Positions 1-5,592 of a stretch of DNA of 6,360 bases are shown one piece after another. The position numbers and the translations under genes are program-made. This DNA is from Candidatus Methanophagales archaeon (lineage in GTDB: Archaea > Halobacteriota > Syntropharchaeia > Alkanophagales > Methanospirareceae), in contig JAGGZZ010000139.1 of the NCBI GenBank assembly GCA_021161765.1, positions 1 through 6,360 of the forward strand, in the 5' to 3' direction. Position 1 is the stretch's first letter. Every line of letters starts with the position of its first letter. Under the pieces are notes generated by a model. That model saw nothing but the letters and a program-made list of their open reading frames with translations. It did not search any database and was not told where the DNA came from.

Positions 1-1
1 G

Positions 2-169
2 TGGGAAGCTGTAAGGGATGCGTTTCTAACACAACCGGACTGGGAGCTTTTTGAGGGTGTAGAAGAACCAGAAGAATCATTCCCGGTAGGAGGAGCGATA
101 TTCTTTTCGATGCTGGTGATAGGGCTTGGTTTACTGCTGGTTCTGTCTATCAGGGGAAAAGCACGTTAA
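2..169 (+). CDS. 3' end of an unidentified gene with C-terminal membrane anchor (partial)
   Basis: Frame 2 is open from the window edge to TAA at 167-169 and gives 55 codons with no in-frame start to choose, so the gene begins upstream of the window. The visible tail has an acidic stretch (EGVEEPEESF, about residues 18-27), then a hydrophobic segment of about 20 residues (GGAIFFSMLVIGLGLLLVLS), then a short basic end (IRGKAR). This fits a single C-terminal transmembrane anchor with its last residues in the cytoplasm by the positive-inside rule. I do not recognise the family: a surface-anchored protein or the last helix of a larger membrane protein are both possible. A terminator follows 14 bases after the stop, so the gene is probably not co-transcribed with the kinase. 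Confidence 0.72.
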   Translation, partial: WEAVRDAFLTQPDWELFEGVEEPEESFPVGGAIFFSMLVIGLGLLLVLSIRGKAR

Positions 170-183
170 AAATCCAAAGTGGC

Positions 184-222
184 GGGGGCATAATCCCCTC
201 TTTTTCTTTTTTATTTTTTCTT
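184..222 (+). terminator. G/C hairpin plus long T-rich tract, transcription terminator
   Basis: GGGG at 185-188 can pair with CCCC at 195-198 around the loop CATAAT (one further G-T wobble at 184/199). From 199 to 222 the strand is almost all T with a few C. Archaeal RNA polymerase terminates on T-rich tracts, with or without a hairpin. The site separates the upstream gene from the histidine-kinase operon. Confidence 0.7.
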
Positions 223-225
223 TAT

Positions 226-235
226 GCATATATAT
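226..235 (+). promoter_or_regulatory. TATA box of the histidine-kinase operon
   Basis: GCATATATAT lies right after the terminator. With the usual archaeal distance of about 25 bases, transcription would start near 255-260, leaving a 5' leader of about 30 bases before the ATG at 290. No other good promoter is seen before that gene. Confidence 0.55.
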
Positions 236-243
236 GGACCGGC

Positions 244-259
244 GCCCTATAATTAGGGC
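244..259 (+). promoter_or_regulatory. Perfect inverted repeat between TATA box and start codon, possible operator
   Basis: GCCCTA (244-249) and TAGGGC (254-259) are exact reverse complements around the 4-base centre TAAT. The repeat lies just downstream of the TATA box and covers the predicted transcription start, where archaeal repressors often bind to block RNA polymerase. The FeoC-like protein or another regulator could bind here; that is inference. If the start lies further upstream it could instead form a small leader hairpin. Confidence 0.4.
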
Positions 260-277
260 AACCTAAATAAATGTGGT

Positions 278-285
278 GGGGTGAT
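278..285 (+). promoter_or_regulatory. Ribosome binding site deciding the kinase start
   Basis: GGGGTGAT complements the archaeal 16S 3' end. Two ATGs follow: one touching it at 286, whose frame stops after 8 codons, and one at 290, 4 bases away, which opens the 494-residue kinase. The ATG at 290 is therefore the start. Confidence 0.65.
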
Positions 286-289
286 ATGA

Positions 290-1774
290 ATGGACGAAAG
301 GAGAAAGGATAGTTATTTTTTCATGCGACTCGAGAGAGATAAATGTTTTATAGTGAGTTTTGCAACATTAGCCTGCGTCATTTTATCTCTTTCTGTTGGC
401 CTCGCTATGGGTAAAGAAACGGTTTATACACATTTTTTATATATTCCCATTCTTTTGGCGGCAGTGTGGTATTATAAAAAAGCAATTTACGTTGCACTAT
501 TTCTCAGTGCAATCCATATTCTTGTGACATACGCCGCCTCAGGTTTTACCATTGGACCTTACATTAGAGCGGCGACTTTTATGCTGATGGCGTATGTTAT
601 CGGGCAGATTAGCGAACTCAGGGCTAAAGGGAAGAAGGAATTGGAGAAAGAGGAGAGATTCTCGGGAAATATAATAACTACAATACCCGATTCTTTACTC
701 GTTCTCGACAGCGATTTGAGAATAAAGAGTGCAAATCGTACTTTTTATGACACATTTCAAATGAAGCCTGAAAAGGTAATAGGTGGCAGCATAGGCGAGA
801 TATTGAAAGATAAAGAAGGAAAACTGAATAGCGAATTGAAAAAACTATTTGGAACTGCTCTTACGTTAAACAACTTTGAGTTGCCCTATCAGATACAAGG
901 GCAGGGTGGAAGGATATTCAACGTCAGGGCGAGAGGAATATTTATCTCACCAGAAGAAGGAGTAGGCGAATTGGTGGTGATACAAGACATCACCGAGCGA
1001 AAGAAAGCAGAGGAAGGGATTCGAAGGCTAAACGAAGAATTAGAACAGAAAATAGCAGAAAGAACAAAGGAACTCGAAGCACGGAACACCGAACTGGAAC
1101 AGTTTGCATACACGGTCTCTCATGACCTCAGGTCGCCCCTCATTACCGTGCGGGGCTTTGTGGAGATGCTCAGAGACGATTTGGAGCGGAAAGGGAAAAA
1201 GGAAGTGGAAAGGGATCTGAAGTATATAGAAACCGCTGCTGCAAAGATGAACCGCCTTTTGAACGACACGCTGCAACTCTCCCGCATTGGCCGTTTTGTC
1301 AATCCACCGGAAGATGTCTCATTTGGAGAACTTGTTCGGGATGCGCTACGCTTAATAGCAGGAGAACTTGAATCAAGCGGAGTGGAAGTATCGGTATCCG
1401 AGGACTTTCCAAGTGTTCACGTGGACCGGATGCGGATAGTGGAATTGCTGGTTAATCTCATCGGAAACAGCATCAAATACCGTGGTGAACAGCCGCGCCC
1501 AAAGATAGAGATAGGAAATCGCAGGAATGACGGTGAGACCGCGTTCTTTGTTAAAGACAATGGTGTGGGAATCGCACAAAGTCAGCGCGATAAAGTATTC
1601 GGGCTGTTTTATCAGGTGAATAAAGATAACAAGGGCACAGGTGCAGGACTGGCTATCGTGAAAAAGATAGTGGAGGTACATGGAGGTCGCATCTGGATAG
1701 AATCGGAAGAAGGGAAAGGATGCACCGTTTGTTTTACCTTGCCCGTTGTTAAGGAAGAGAAGGGAAATGAATAA
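290..1774 (+). CDS. Membrane-bound PAS-domain sensor histidine kinase
   Basis: This 494-residue protein is a two-component sensor that autophosphorylates on histidine and passes the phosphate to a response regulator. The N-terminal third is membrane-embedded, with about four helices (roughly 19-40, 45-62, 65-84, 91-106) and no large external loop, so it may sense something in or at the membrane. A PAS domain spans about 122-237. A charged coiled coil (about 237-270) leads to the HisKA H-box SHDLRSPL, with phospho-acceptor His278. The ATP-binding domain shows the N-box around Asn389/Asn393, the G1 box DNGVGI (423-428), the F-box near 437-442 and the G2 box GTGAGL (449-454). All key catalytic residues are present, so it should be active. 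There is no receiver or HAMP domain. It heads the operon and overlaps the receiver gene by 8 bases, marking that protein as its likely partner. The signal cannot be read from the sequence. Confidence 0.96.
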   Translation: MDERRKDSYFFMRLERDKCFIVSFATLACVILSLSVGLAMGKETVYTHFLYIPILLAAVWYYKKAIYVALFLSAIHILVTYAASGFTIGPYIRAATFMLMAYVIGQISELRAKGKKELEKEERFSGNIITTIPDSLLVLDSDLRIKSANRTFYDTFQMKPEKVIGGSIGEILKDKEGKLNSELKKLFGTALTLNNFELPYQIQGQGGRIFNVRARGIFISPEEGVGELVVIQDITERKKAEEGIRRLNEELEQKIAERTKELEARNTELEQFAYTVSHDLRSPLITVRGFVEMLRDDLERKGKKEVERDLKYIETAAAKMNRLLNDTLQLSRIGRFVNPPEDVSFGELVRDALRLIAGELESSGVEVSVSEDFPSVHVDRMRIVELLVNLIGNSIKYRGEQPRPKIEIGNRRNDGETAFFVKDNGVGIAQSQRDKVFGLFYQVNKDNKGTGAGLAIVKKIVEVHGGRIWIESEEGKGCTVCFTLPVVKEEKGNE

Positions 1775-2216
1775 CAAGCCAGCGGTAATCTTGCTTGTGG
1801 AAGACGATGAAGGACACGCAATAATCGCGATGCGCTGCTTTAAAGAGGTGGAGGTAGCTAACAAAGTTTATTGGGTTACGGATGGAGAAGAGGCACTCGA
1901 TTACCTTTTCCATACAGGTAAATATACAGATAAGGGAAAAAGCCCGCAACCTGATTTGGTTCTGCTCGACCTGCGGCTTCCCAAACTCGATGGACATGAA
2001 GTATTGAGAGCGATAAAAGAATCAGAGGATTTGAGAATTATACCCGTAATTGTGCTCACATCATCAGAAAACGAAGCAGACGTGCTAAAAGCATATTCCT
2101 ATTACGCAAACGGCTATCTCGTAAAACCACAAGATTTCAAAATGTTCAGGCAGATGGTAACAGATGCGAGCGCGTATTGGCTTATGTGGAACAAACAGGG
2201 CAAGGGGATAAAATGA
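1767..2216 (+). CDS. Single-domain response regulator, Rcp1/CheY-like receiver
   Basis: This 149-residue protein is one receiver domain with no output domain. The acidic pocket is Asp13/Asp14, the phospho-acceptor is Asp68 in LLDLRLP, and the conserved Thr98 and Lys120 (LVKP) are present. The long insert after helix 2 (LFHTGKYTDKGKSP) and the overall pattern match the receivers paired with phytochrome-type kinases (Rcp1 family). I chose the ATG at 1767, which overlaps the kinase stop; a TTG at 1746 would add seven residues but lies deeper inside the kinase gene and has no better ribosome site. Translation is probably coupled to the kinase. Without its own output domain it must act by protein contact or as a phosphorelay step. 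The next gene, a likely DNA-binding protein overlapping it by 4 bases, is the obvious candidate partner, but that is inference from context. Confidence 0.94.
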   Translation: MNNKPAVILLVEDDEGHAIIAMRCFKEVEVANKVYWVTDGEEALDYLFHTGKYTDKGKSPQPDLVLLDLRLPKLDGHEVLRAIKESEDLRIIPVIVLTSSENEADVLKAYSYYANGYLVKPQDFKMFRQMVTDASAYWLMWNKQGKGIK

Positions 2217-2488
2217 CCACAACGGAGGAACTTCTACGCGGGATTGAGAAAGGAGGCACGTTGGACGAGCTTGCTGGGGATCTGGACATGAGAAAATCCA
2301 TGTTAATGGCGAGAATAGAGTTCCTGGCTCGTGCTGGTTATCTCTGCGAAGTTAGTTCGGGAGAAGGATGCAAGGGATGTTCAATGAGTGGAATGTGCAG
2401 TGTGCCAGTGCCTGGAGGGAGGGGATGGGTGAAGTTATATATGTTGACGGAGAAGGGAAGGGAATGCGTTAAGGCGGCTAAAAATTAG
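2213..2488 (+). CDS. FeoC-like winged-helix protein with cysteine (Fe-S) motif
   Basis: This 91-residue protein begins with a helix-turn-helix (about residues 3-44: ELLRGIEKGGTLDELAGDLD, then the recognition helix and an ARAGYL turn) and ends in a wing-like segment (VKLYMLTEKGREC). Between them lie four cysteines, Cys45, Cys53, Cys56 and Cys62, the last three in CKGCSMSGMC. FeoC-like regulators share this layout, with the cysteines on the wing binding an iron-sulfur cluster and linked to iron or redox sensing. The ATG at 2213 overlaps the receiver stop as ATGA, the usual sign of coupled translation; the frame is open 12 codons further up, but that start would lie inside the receiver. No ferrous-iron transporter gene (feoA/feoB) is in the window, so the name describes the fold and not a proven role in iron uptake. 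A broken second copy lies at 3577-3738. Confidence 0.8.
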   Translation: MTTTEELLRGIEKGGTLDELAGDLDMRKSMLMARIEFLARAGYLCEVSSGEGCKGCSMSGMCSVPVPGGRGWVKLYMLTEKGRECVKAAKN

Positions 2489-2497
2489 GAGGTGGTA

Positions 2498-2539
2498 ATG
2501 GAAAAAGTTGCATCAATGGTCTCGGGATGGCATGGATGA
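2498..2539 (+). pseudogene. Deletion relic of the small membrane protein (13 codons)
   Basis: GGAGGTGGT at 2488-2496 and ATG at 2498 start a reading frame MEKVASMVSGWHG that stops at 2537-2539. The first bases match the leader of the complete membrane protein copy (3738-3755), while everything from 2504 to 2530 is identical to that gene's last codons (4062-4088). About 300 bases of the gene body are missing, joined at a shared AAA. The relic keeps the spacing to the FeoC-like gene seen in the other copy, so it marks where an intact copy once stood. Confidence 0.75.
2504..2530 (+). repeat. 27-bp perfect direct repeat, partner at 4062-4088
   Basis: The 27 bases from AAAGTTGCATCA to CTCGGGATGG occur without mismatch at both places. 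In the partner they encode the last residues of the intact membrane protein (KVASMVSGW). The perfect match contrasts with many differences elsewhere between the copies, so either this part was exchanged recently by gene conversion or chance spared it. Confidence 0.9.
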
Positions 2540-2544
2540 GTTGA

Positions 2545-2646
2545 ATGGAGGAACTGAACTGGCGCGAAATCTGGGAAGAGAAGCAAAAGCAGGGAATGAG
2601 ACCCTTGAAAATAGTGTACGAGGAGGACTTTCGAGCCATTTCCAGC
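2545..2646 (+). pseudogene. 5' fragment of an unrelated gene, fused to a membrane protein piece
   Basis: ATG at 2545 opens MEELNWREIWEEKQKQGMRP and continues LKIVYEEDFRAISS up to about 2646, where homology to the membrane protein begins in another frame. This frame then runs on as an apparently meaningless tail to TAA at 2710-2712 (55 codons). The polar start with a WREIWEEK pattern resembles N-termini of some archaeal class I methyltransferases, but that is a weak impression, not a family assignment. It has no counterpart next to the intact membrane protein gene at 4097. It is most simply the start of whatever gene followed an ancestral copy, cut short by rearrangement. Confidence 0.4.
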
Positions 2647-2789
2647 GATACGGGCTTGTTGCCGCTCTGGTGTTCTGCGTGGTTACTGATTTCGCAGCGG
2701 CGTTCGCAATAAAGGGGATAAGCATGAGGGCAGGAGTAGAAACACTTATAATCGCTTTGTTCGTGCTTTTATGTGTTAAATTAGTATGA
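2646..2789 (+). pseudogene. Truncated copy of the small membrane protein (residues 59-103)
   Basis: From CGA at 2646 the frame reads RYGLVAALVFCVVTDFAAAF and on to LLCVK at 2780, then Leu-Val and TGA at 2787-2789. Compared with residues 59-103 of the intact protein at 3756-4097, 38 of 45 residues are identical, with no gaps. The first 58 residues and the last 10 are absent. The frame is open further upstream to a TTG at 2508, which would give a 93-residue chimera, but that leader is a fusion of unrelated pieces. The copy ends at exactly the codon after which the relic at 2504-2530 begins its match. Confidence 0.8.
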
Positions 2790-2803
2790 GGTTTCGATTA
2801 ACT

Positions 2804-3586
2804 ATGTCTGATAAATTGTCTTTAGATTTGTTCGATAAACTAAGGTCATTTATTTTGATTGGTGCGGTTTTTTGGGGTTTGTTTGTAGGAAATTTTTTCT
2901 CTGGGTTCAGTCAATATTCTGGTTTAATAGTCTATGTTGCTTTAATAATTCTACTTTATAGCATAATGCTTACCATCCCGTTTTGGAAAATTGCTCGCTC
3001 TTTTAAAAATATCCGATTTATGGGTCTATCCTGGATTGCTAATTTTGTTATTATTCCTGTTATTGCCTGGATTTTAGCACTTTTCTTTTTAAAAGACCAT
3101 CCTGCGGTTTTTATTGGTTTTATTTTGTATTTAGTTACCCCATGCACTGATTGGTTTTTGATTTTCACATCTATGGCGGAGGGAGATGTGCCCCTGGGAT
3201 TAGCATTAATGCCAACAAACCTGATTTTACAGGTTGTTCTTATTCCTGTTTATTTGCTTTTATTCGCGGGAAAACTCATCCCATTTCAATTTTCAGCATT
3301 TATTGAAACGCTTATAGTTTTTATTATATTGCCATTTTTACTTGCTACAACTACTCGATTGGTTCTTGGGAAAATAAAAAGTCGGGAATGGACAAACGCA
3401 CTATTTGATACGGTTCTTTCGCCTATTCAATTGTTTTCTTTGGCAATAGTTATTTTCGCCATGTTTGCAGGACAAACAAAAATAATTATAGGAGTGATTA
3501 TTGAACTACCTATTTTGATTTTGGTTGTGAAATTATTGAAAGTTATAAAGACAACTGTGTATATAAAAGCAGCTTATGGCTCGTAA
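2804..3586 (+). CDS. ACR3-type arsenite efflux permease, probably internally deleted
   Basis: This 260-residue, very hydrophobic protein has about eight membrane helices. It carries the signature of the arsenic-resistance permease family (COG0798, BASS superfamily), LVTPCTDWFLIFTSMAEGDV at about 111-130 with Cys114, followed by PLGLALMPTNLILQVVLIPV. These proteins export arsenite. Family members are usually over 300 residues and contain a late ARNSP-type helix followed by a terminal IGPLIELPVL segment. Here MFAGQTKI (about 220-227) runs almost directly into IIGVIIELPILILVVKLLKV, so some 60-70 residues with the ARN motif appear deleted in frame, as judged from memory of the family. I chose ATG 2804 (MSDKLSLDLF) as the family-like start; ATG 2786 adds six residues and overlaps the preceding stop. 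The gene is much more AT-rich than its neighbours, with 20 G+C in 3061-3120 against 31 in 1441-1500, which suggests a foreign origin. No arsR or arsenate reductase gene is nearby. Function is doubtful. Confidence 0.78.
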   Translation: MSDKLSLDLFDKLRSFILIGAVFWGLFVGNFFSGFSQYSGLIVYVALIILLYSIMLTIPFWKIARSFKNIRFMGLSWIANFVIIPVIAWILALFFLKDHPAVFIGFILYLVTPCTDWFLIFTSMAEGDVPLGLALMPTNLILQVVLIPVYLLLFAGKLIPFQFSAFIETLIVFIILPFLLATTTRLVLGKIKSREWTNALFDTVLSPIQLFSLAIVIFAMFAGQTKIIIGVIIELPILILVVKLLKVIKTTVYIKAAYGS

Positions 3587-3738
3587 AGGGTATTTATGCG
3601 AAGTTCATGAGGAAAATGTGAAGGATGTTCAATGAGTACGACATGCGGTGTGCCCGTGTCTGGGATAGAAGGGGGCGGGTGAAGATGTACGCGCTGACGA
3701 AGAAGGGTATGGAATGTGTTAAGGCCACTAAAAATTAG
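3577..3738 (+). pseudogene. Frameshifted remnant of the FeoC-like gene
   Basis: The DNA from 3577 to the TAG at 3736-3738 follows 2325-2488 of the intact FeoC-like gene. In three successive frames it reads KGYLCEVHEE, then GKCEGCSMSTTCGVPVSG, then VKMYALTKKGMECVKATKN, matching the second half of the intact protein including the cysteine motif CxxCxxxxxC. A net loss of 4 bases near 3608-3617 and another indel near 3670-3680 break the frame. The helix-turn-helix half is missing, replaced by the end of the arsenite permease gene, whose last 10 bases overlap the remnant. It still sits directly before an intact membrane protein gene with the same spacing as in the upstream copy. Confidence 0.82.
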
Positions 3739-3746
3739 GAGGTGAT
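3738..3746 (+). promoter_or_regulatory. Strong ribosome binding site with a 3-codon leader
   Basis: GGAGGTGAT is a full match to the archaeal 16S 3' end. ATG at 3748 gives only Met-Glu-Lys before TGA at 3757-3759, and that stop overlaps the ATG at 3756 of the membrane protein as ATGA. The ATG at 3756 is 9 bases from the site and is the workable start. The copy at 2488-2500 has the same layout with GGAGGTGGT. Confidence 0.6.
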
Positions 3747-3755
3747 AATGGAAAA

Positions 3756-4097
3756 ATGAAAGAACTATTAATCGCATCGGCTGCTTTTGCATTATTTATC
3801 CTATGTCCGAGAATGGCGGGTATGACGAAAGTCATCTCAGATGCAAGCAATGTAAGCCTTGTCAAGGTTGTAGTAGTCGGAACAGTTGTTTCGCTTCCGC
3901 TGATAATAGCCATGGCACTCATATTTGCGAGATACGGGCTTGTTGCGGCTCTGGCGTTCTGTGTAATTACGGATTTCGCTGCGGCATTTGCAATGCGCGA
4001 GATAAGCATGAAAGCAGGAGTGGAAACGCTTATAATAGCTTTGTTCGTGCTTTTGGGTGTTAAAGTTGCATCAATGGTCTCGGGATGGGTGAGTTAA
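3756..4097 (+). CDS. Small multi-spanning membrane protein, family not recognised
   Basis: This 113-residue protein is mostly hydrophobic, with about four predicted helices: 3-18, 35-58, 60-80 and 90-107. The short polar loops contain the residues best kept in the partial copy at 2646-2780, including the TDFAAAFA segment (72-79) and GVETLIIALFVLL (88-100). There is no signal peptidase site, cofactor motif or known transporter signature. The gene is intact and preceded by a strong ribosome binding site. In both copies it follows the FeoC-like gene by 9 bases, so the two probably formed one unit; a role with the regulator, such as a small transporter or a membrane partner, is inference. It has no promoter of its own that I can see: if expressed, it would depend on readthrough across the permease and the regulator remnant. 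Confidence 0.75.
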   Translation: MKELLIASAAFALFILCPRMAGMTKVISDASNVSLVKVVVVGTVVSLPLIIAMALIFARYGLVAALAFCVITDFAAAFAMREISMKAGVETLIIALFVLLGVKVASMVSGWVS

Positions 4098-4103
4098 ATA
4101 ATT

Positions 4104-4138
4104 AAATGCAAAATGCAAAGGGCAAAATGAAAAAAGCA
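4104..4138 (+). repeat. Degenerate heptanucleotide tandem repeat, about five units
   Basis: Consecutive 7-base units read AAATGCA, AAATGCA, AAGGGCA, AAATGAA and AAAAGCA. The first two are identical and the rest differ at one to three positions. The array lies between the membrane protein stop and the promoter of the restriction-modification gene. It contains no hairpin and no ORF. It may be simple A-rich slippage DNA or bendable promoter-upstream DNA. Confidence 0.6.
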
Positions 4139-4152
4139 AAAACGCTTAAACA

Positions 4153-4160
4153 CTTTTAAA
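4153..4160 (+). promoter_or_regulatory. TATA box giving a leaderless transcript for the restriction-modification gene
   Basis: CTTTTAAA lies 23 bases before the ATG at 4184, preceded by an A-rich stretch that could serve as a BRE. The usual archaeal spacing puts the transcription start at or within a few bases of the ATG. No purine-rich ribosome site lies directly before the ATG. Both facts fit a leaderless mRNA. Confidence 0.5.
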
Positions 4161-4183
4161 GATGGCAAGGTGTTTATGTAATA

Positions 4184-4375
4184 ATGAGTGAAACCAACTT
4201 TACCGAAAAAGTATTGCAAGCATTTAGGAACATAATCAAAGAAATAGAAAAGGGTTCATCAGAGCTCGAGGTCAGAAGAACATTTGATGAATTGTTTTTG
4301 AGGTCAGTTTTAGGATATGAAAGAAGAGACATCAAATGGGAGAAGAAAAGGATAAGTTTGCTGTCGCAAAGATAG
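4184..4375 (+). CDS. Frameshifted N-terminal fragment of a nuclease/methyltransferase (63 residues)
   Basis: The frame from ATG 4184 gives MSETNFTEKVLQAFRNIIKE and on to SVLGYERRDIKWEK, then derails into KRISLLSQR and stops at 4373-4375. The meaningful part ends near the A run at 4346-4349. Adding one A there would continue it without a stop into the next fragment as DIKWEKKKDKFAVAKIETK. In that joined form, Asp49 of this fragment and the ExK of the next (Glu14 and Lys16 there) look like a PD-(D/E)xK nuclease centre such as those in type I HsdR and type IIG enzymes. The one-base loss therefore separates the two halves of the putative active site. Confidence 0.65.
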   Translation: MSETNFTEKVLQAFRNIIKEIEKGSSELEVRRTFDELFLRSVLGYERRDIKWEKKRISLLSQR

Positions 4376-5592
4376 AAACAAAAAGACCAACAGAGAATAT
4401 AGATAAAGCAGAATACGTAGAACAGGCGTTTAAATACGAAGAAGAAACCACAAAATACATAGGACTGACCAACTTCCTGAGATTAAAGCTATGGGAAATC
4501 AAGAAGGCGGGAAGCGAGTTAAGAGTGGATGTCGATTTTCCCAGAATTCTGGAGCAAAAGAAGTCAGTAGAACAATTATCAAGTGAAGAGAAGGCGCAGA
4601 TTTTGTTCCTGAGTAATTTAGCGAAGGAGTCGCTTTTTGACACCAGCAGGTATGAACGATTTGACGAGACCTATGCGAGGATAGACATAACAAAGGAAGC
4701 AGGATTCAGAAAACTCCTTGACAGGCTGAATTACATTGCAAACGATTTGCTTCTCGGCTATACCGTGCGGACTTTTGAGGAATATAAAGAAGGCTACGGC
4801 AAATATCAAGCGGAATTGAGCAGGGTTGAAAGCGAGCTGAAGAACAGCGAAGGGGGAAGTGAGTTGAGCTATGGTTTGCTAAAATACAGACAGAAGTTGG
4901 AGGAAGAATATAAAAAATATGGGTCATTTTCGGGTTTCTGGCTGTGGAAAGAGTATTCAGGGAAGAAAGATATTGCGGATGAGGAAGTGAAGGAGATATT
5001 CTGCAAGGAAAGCATTTACGTATTGCTGAACAAACTTCTATTTATCAGAATCGGCGAGGATAAGAACTTATTGCCGAAGAACATTTCCAATGGCGGTATA
5101 GAGGTTTTGAGGGAAAGGACGATACACGAAGATATTGTTTACAAGCAGGTATTGGAGTGGGCATTTACCGAGGCACACCATTTGTATCCTCATTTCTACG
5201 AGACGGGCATTTTAGATTGGTTCAGAACCGGCGATGGCGAACTGAATCAGCAATTGAACAAAGTTTTATGGATTTTGAACCAGTTTGACTTCACGCATGT
5301 AGATAGAGACATTTTAGGAAATTTGTATGAGAAATATTTGCCAAGCGGCGAGAGGAAGCGGTTAGGGGAATTTTATACTCCCGTTGAGGTGATACGGTAT
5401 ATTCTAACTGCGGTTGGCTACACTTACAGTTACGAAATCGAAACGAAGGACTTGCTTGACCCTGCATGTGGTTCTGGCGGGTTTTTAGTTGAGGCAACGA
5501 GGAGATTGACCAGCAGGTTTTTAATGAAGTTTGGCAAAGCGAACAAGGATGAGTTGAGAGACCCGAAGAACTGGAGGAGATTGATGCGATAA
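4336..5592 (+). CDS. Core fragment of a type IIG-like N6-adenine DNA methyltransferase (418 residues)
   Basis: This frame carries most of the gene. It begins with the nuclease-like segment VAKIETKRP (10-18), followed by a long helical connector (about 40-330). Then come RLGEFYTP (342-349), the conserved box in front of these methyltransferases, and DPACGSGGF (375-383), the AdoMet-binding motif I. The ATG at 4336 is simply the first Met after the frameshift and probably not a natural start, since the same frame joins the fragment at 4184 when one A is restored. After motif I only about 35 sensible residues follow (to about RDPKNW) before the frame ends in RRLMR and TAA. Family members have a motif II region (a GxDxxP-type stretch) before NPPY; it is absent here. 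The enzyme should bind AdoMet poorly and, without NPPY in the same chain, cannot methylate DNA. Confidence 0.8.
   Translation: MGEEKDKFAVAKIETKRPTENIDKAEYVEQAFKYEEETTKYIGLTNFLRLKLWEIKKAGSELRVDVDFPRILEQKKSVEQLSSEEKAQILFLSNLAKESLFDTSRYERFDETYARIDITKEAGFRKLLDRLNYIANDLLLGYTVRTFEEYKEGYGKYQAELSRVESELKNSEGGSELSYGLLKYRQKLEEEYKKYGSFSGFWLWKEYSGKKDIADEEVKEIFCKESIYVLLNKLLFIRIGEDKNLLPKNISNGGIEVLRERTIHEDIVYKQVLEWAFTEAHHLYPHFYETGILDWFRTGDGELNQQLNKVLWILNQFDFTHVDRDILGNLYEKYLPSGERKRLGEFYTPVEVIRYILTAVGYTYSYEIETKDLLDPACGSGGFLVEATRRLTSRFLMKFGKANKDELRDPKNWRRLMR

Noticed and set aside
1373..1864. 163-codon open frame on the - strand
   Set aside because: It lies opposite the kinase ATP-binding domain and the start of the receiver, both of which have complete motifs. 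Its translation has no recognisable domain.
2508..2789. A 93-residue gene starting at TTG
   Set aside because: Its first half reads out of frame through a membrane protein relic and a foreign gene start; only the last 45 residues have a homologue in the window. It is better described as fused fragments.
2786..2803. ATG at 2786 as the permease start
   Set aside because: It adds RFRLT residues encoded at the rearrangement boundary, without a ribosome site. The ATG at 2804 gives a family-like beginning. It cannot be fully excluded because the overlap with the preceding stop could couple translation.
3738..3759. Short peptide gene Met-Glu-Lys
   Set aside because: Three codons are too few for a product; it is kept only as a possible leader.
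3803..4063. 86-codon cysteine-rich open frame on the + strand
   Set aside because: It is a shifted frame inside the intact membrane protein gene, whose own frame is supported by the 38/45 match with the second copy.
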